Assembly (NCBI RefSeq): GCF_003032475.1
Contig: NZ_CP028369.1
Span: 8,990,001 to 9,054,000, forward strand
Length of the DNA stretch: 64,000 nt
From: Streptomyces sp. P3
Lineage (GTDB): Bacteria; Actinomycetota; Actinomycetes; Streptomycetales; Streptomycetaceae
Direction of reading: 5' to 3'
The position numbers were made by a program, and so were the translations under genes. The notes beneath the pieces are model-generated. The model saw nothing but the letters and a program-made list of their open reading frames with translations, made no database searches and was not told where the DNA came from. Below are positions 61,890 through 64,000 of the stretch, piece after piece (the stretch's first letter is position 1; each line of letters starts with the position of its first letter).

Positions 61890-62066
61890 GTGAGAGCGGA
61901 GTCATTGCGCGGTCGACGGGTGCTCGAGACAGGTGCGGCCGGAGTGGTAGGCACCGCTTCGGCCCGTGAACGCGCGCGCCGTAGTGCGCGAGTGGGCGTC
62001 ATCGAAGCAAGGTCCGCTCCGCACAGCGGATACCTACCGCCAGGAGCGCGATGCGACGTTCGATAG
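61890..62066 (+). pseudogene. remnant of a Rossmann-fold (epimerase/SDR-like) gene start
   Basis: From GTG 61890 the frame begins MRAESLRGRRVLETGAAGVV, the N-terminal strand and glycine loop of NAD-dependent epimerase-type proteins, then quickly loses similarity and stops at 62066. It looks like a start left after deletion of the body. Confidence 0.38.
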
Positions 62067-62268
62067 GAACGTACCCGGCTGTGGCCCCACCTGGTCGAGG
62101 CCTTCTCCGATTTCGGTAGGTGACAACACCGGACTGACCGTGAAATCCCCGTCGTCATCTTGAGACCCCGCTGACGGTTACCGCAAGGCCGCCGACCACA
62201 ACCCTGCCCCAGCAGTGCACGAACGCCGACCACACCGAATACACCCACAAAGAAGGAGTGACTTCCCC

Positions 62269-63159
62269 GTGAATGCGAACGGCGCCCACGAGAACAATGA
62301 CGCCCCGGCAACCGCCAACCTGAACCTCAAGGTTTTCGTCAGCCCGACGAACCCCATCGGAAAAACCGGCCTGACCTTTTCCCCCACCACATCATCGTTG
62401 ATCTACGGCGAGCGCGAAGTGGTGCTCGTCGACGCACAGTATCTGAAGCGCGACGTCGCTGACCTCGCTGACACCATCGATGCTCTCGACAGGACACTTA
62501 CGACGATCTTCATCACGCACGGGCACGCCGATCACTACTTCGGCATCGGTGAACTCGTGCAACGGTTTCCCGGCGTCCGCGTGGTCTCGACCCGCGAGGT
62601 CGTCGCCGACATCGCCGTGCACGGCGCCGAGCAGGAAGAGGCGTTCTCGGCGTGGTTCGGCGATGATCTCGTCATGCCGACGACGCCACTCGAACCTCTC
62701 GACGAGGACGGCTTCACCATCGAAGGCCACCGCCTCAACGTCCTCCCCGTCGACCAGGCCGACATGTCGCCGGTGGCAGCGCTGCACGTTCCACAGCTTG
62801 ACGCCGTCATCGCCGGCGACCTCGCGTACAACGGCATCCACCAGTACCTCGCCGCCACCGGGCCCGACGAGTGGGTGAGGTGGGCCGCCAGCGTCGACGC
62901 CGTCGCCGCCCTGCAGCCCAAGATCGTCGTCGCCGGCCACAGGAAGCCAGAAGCATCCGATCACGATGGTGCGGCGATCCTGGCCAATACCCGCGAGTAC
63001 CTTCGCGACTTCACCCGGCTCGCCGCCCAAGTCGCGACGGCCCCGGAACTGATCGAGGCGATGCAAGCGCGCTACCCCGACCACGGCAATCCGGCCACTC
63101 TGATGGTCTCTGCACAACACGCCAAGAGTGCGGACGTCGTCGACCCCGCGCGTCCGTGA
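62269..63159 (+). CDS. MBL-fold metallo-hydrolase
   Basis: A 296-residue metallo-beta-lactamase-fold enzyme. The zinc motif is THGHADH (His84, His86, Asp88, His89); a later Asp in AVIAGDLAYNGIH and His in IVVAGHRKPEA complete the site. It resembles the SoxH/AhlD-like group often annotated as MBL hydrolases in streptomycetes; the substrate is unknown. GTG 62269 is chosen because AAGGAG lies ten bases upstream. An HxlR-type regulator follows 76 bp downstream in the same direction and probably controls it. Confidence 0.85.
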   Translation: MNANGAHENNDAPATANLNLKVFVSPTNPIGKTGLTFSPTTSSLIYGEREVVLVDAQYLKRDVADLADTIDALDRTLTTIFITHGHADHYFGIGELVQRFPGVRVVSTREVVADIAVHGAEQEEAFSAWFGDDLVMPTTPLEPLDEDGFTIEGHRLNVLPVDQADMSPVAALHVPQLDAVIAGDLAYNGIHQYLAATGPDEWVRWAASVDAVAALQPKIVVAGHRKPEASDHDGAAILANTREYLRDFTRLAAQVATAPELIEAMQARYPDHGNPATLMVSAQHAKSADVVDPARP

Positions 63160-63235
63160 CGCCTCGACCACTCTGGGTGACGCGGCCCGAAGCCCTCGCT
63201 ATACGATTCGAAAGCACAGAGCTATGCTCGTCGGT

Positions 63236-63901
63236 ATGAGTGGGTCGCGTTCGTACCGTCAACAATGCGGGCTCGCACGGGCCCTGGACGTTCTCGGTGA
63301 ACGATGGACGATGCTCATCGTACGGGAATTGGCCATGGGTCCGCGGCGATACAAGGATCTGCTCGAATCGCTGTCCGGTATCGGGACGAACATGCTTGCC
63401 GCACGTCTGAAGACGCTCGAAGCGGCCCATGTGATCCGACCGGTCCTGCTGCCACCCCCGGCGTCGGCGCGGGCCTACGAACTCACCGACTATGGAGAGC
63501 AGCTTCAATCCATCCTGAGCCAGCTCGCGTTGTGGGGATACCGCCTGCCGCTACCGGTGGCCGACAACGCCGAAGCACGGGCCTCCTGGGCACTGATGGC
63601 CATGGCGGCGATGGCGAAGCCGGAAGACGTGGCCGCGCTCAACGCGACCATCGAGATTCGAGTCGATGACGAGGTGATGGCGGTCACGGCCGACGACACC
63701 GGCGCACGAGTCTCCTCGGGCGCGGAGATCGGCCCGGATCTCACCATCGACACCGATCTGCAGACCTTCGGCGCCCTGGCCGAGGGCCGGCTATCACCGT
63801 CGCAAAGCCTGAAGAACAAAGCGGTGGTAGTGCACGGCGACCGCAAGCTTTTCACCAAGTTTTTCAACGTGTTTCGGATCCGGCAGCAGTCTGCTGCCTA
63901 G
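63236..63901 (+). CDS. HxlR-family regulator with C-terminal SCP2-like domain
   Basis: A 221-residue regulator. Residues about 1-100 are an HxlR winged helix (CGLARALDVLGERWTMLIVR, MGPRRYKDLLESLSGIGTNM, recognition helix before MLAARLKTLE). The C-terminal 110 residues contain a SCP2/alkyl-sulfatase-like fold (VTADDTGARVSSGAEIGPDL, then LTIDTDLQTFGALAEGRLSP), common in this subgroup and possibly ligand binding. Start ATG 63236; ATG 63224 in frame would add four residues. It lies downstream of the MBL gene; the palindrome at 61850 could be its operator. Confidence 0.85.
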   Translation: MSGSRSYRQQCGLARALDVLGERWTMLIVRELAMGPRRYKDLLESLSGIGTNMLAARLKTLEAAHVIRPVLLPPPASARAYELTDYGEQLQSILSQLALWGYRLPLPVADNAEARASWALMAMAAMAKPEDVAALNATIEIRVDDEVMAVTADDTGARVSSGAEIGPDLTIDTDLQTFGALAEGRLSPSQSLKNKAVVVHGDRKLFTKFFNVFRIRQQSAA

Positions 63902-64000
63902 CCGACCGCTGAGGATATCAGGGAAGCATGGGCGTCAACGAGCACCTGCGCGTTTCCTAGCGGCGGCCGGCAGGTCATCGGACAATGTGCGGTCGCATAA

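Noticed and set aside
63011..63508. 165-codon minus-strand frame opposite the MBL/HxlR junction
   Set aside because: It spans two well-supported plus-strand genes and has no domain.

Overview
The window is high-GC actinobacterial DNA and almost certainly Streptomyces. Support comes from the extreme third-position GC, GTG/TTG starts, GGAGG-type ribosome sites, and families typical of the genus: a DUF2637 protein, an RsbW-like ATPase, an Lsr2-type domain, large HTH regulators, and crotonyl-CoA carboxylase/reductase beside a type I polyketide synthase. No rRNA, tRNA, ribosomal or replication gene was seen. The many degraded insertion sequences and broken genes suggest an accessory region such as a chromosome arm or large plasmid; this is inference.

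1-3,529: a DUF2637 membrane protein, an RsbW-like anti-sigma ATPase, then a repeat-rich stretch without a credible gene that holds a 30-bp perfect hairpin and GC-rich tandem repeats. 3,530-21,508: a lipid/polyketide locus. A fatty acyl-AMP ligase overlaps a 2,239-residue polyketide synthase (ACP-KS-AT-DH-like-KR-ACP-carrier-like-TE), followed convergently by a crotonyl-CoA carboxylase/reductase. An MFS exporter, two TIG-repeat proteins and a frameshifted YVTN/Ig-repeat protein flank it. The logic (activated fatty acid, alkylmalonyl extender, one condensation, ketoreduction, thioesterase) predicts a 2-alkyl-3-hydroxy fatty acid, the motif found in mycolic acids.

22,000-26,800: a secreted Ig-like protein, a membrane protein ending in an Lsr2-type DNA-binding domain, and a divergent 649-residue HTH/helical-repeat protein. 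26,876-33,622: an Old-Yellow-Enzyme oxidoreductase, an amidase that has lost its catalytic core, a short-chain dehydrogenase, an MMPL transporter, and a DUF302/zinc-ribbon pair behind CsoR-like operators. 34,165-37,318: a fructose/ribose-type ABC transporter with the ATPase gene divergent. 37,389-43,911: remnants of IS605/TnpB, IS110, IS630 and IS21 elements around a few intact genes, including a maleylpyruvate-isomerase-like protein, an HTH regulator and IstB.

44,001-61,700: a redox-flavoured region with a DsbA-like lipoprotein, a PAP2 membrane protein, a hemerythrin-MarR fusion, a nitronate monooxygenase, remnants of NarI, VKOR, NarK and a universal stress protein, an IclR regulator with a 2-hydroxyacid oxidase and TPP enzyme, a methyltransferase-cupin pair, and cysEK. 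Five pairs of GGGNCC-N3-GGNCCC-like boxes, each pair spaced 21-23 bp, lie across this region. They look like DevR/DosR (OsdR) sites and suggest a partly decayed hypoxia/nitrate regulon. 61,850-64,000: a palindrome, gene remnants, an MBL-fold hydrolase and an HxlR-type regulator.
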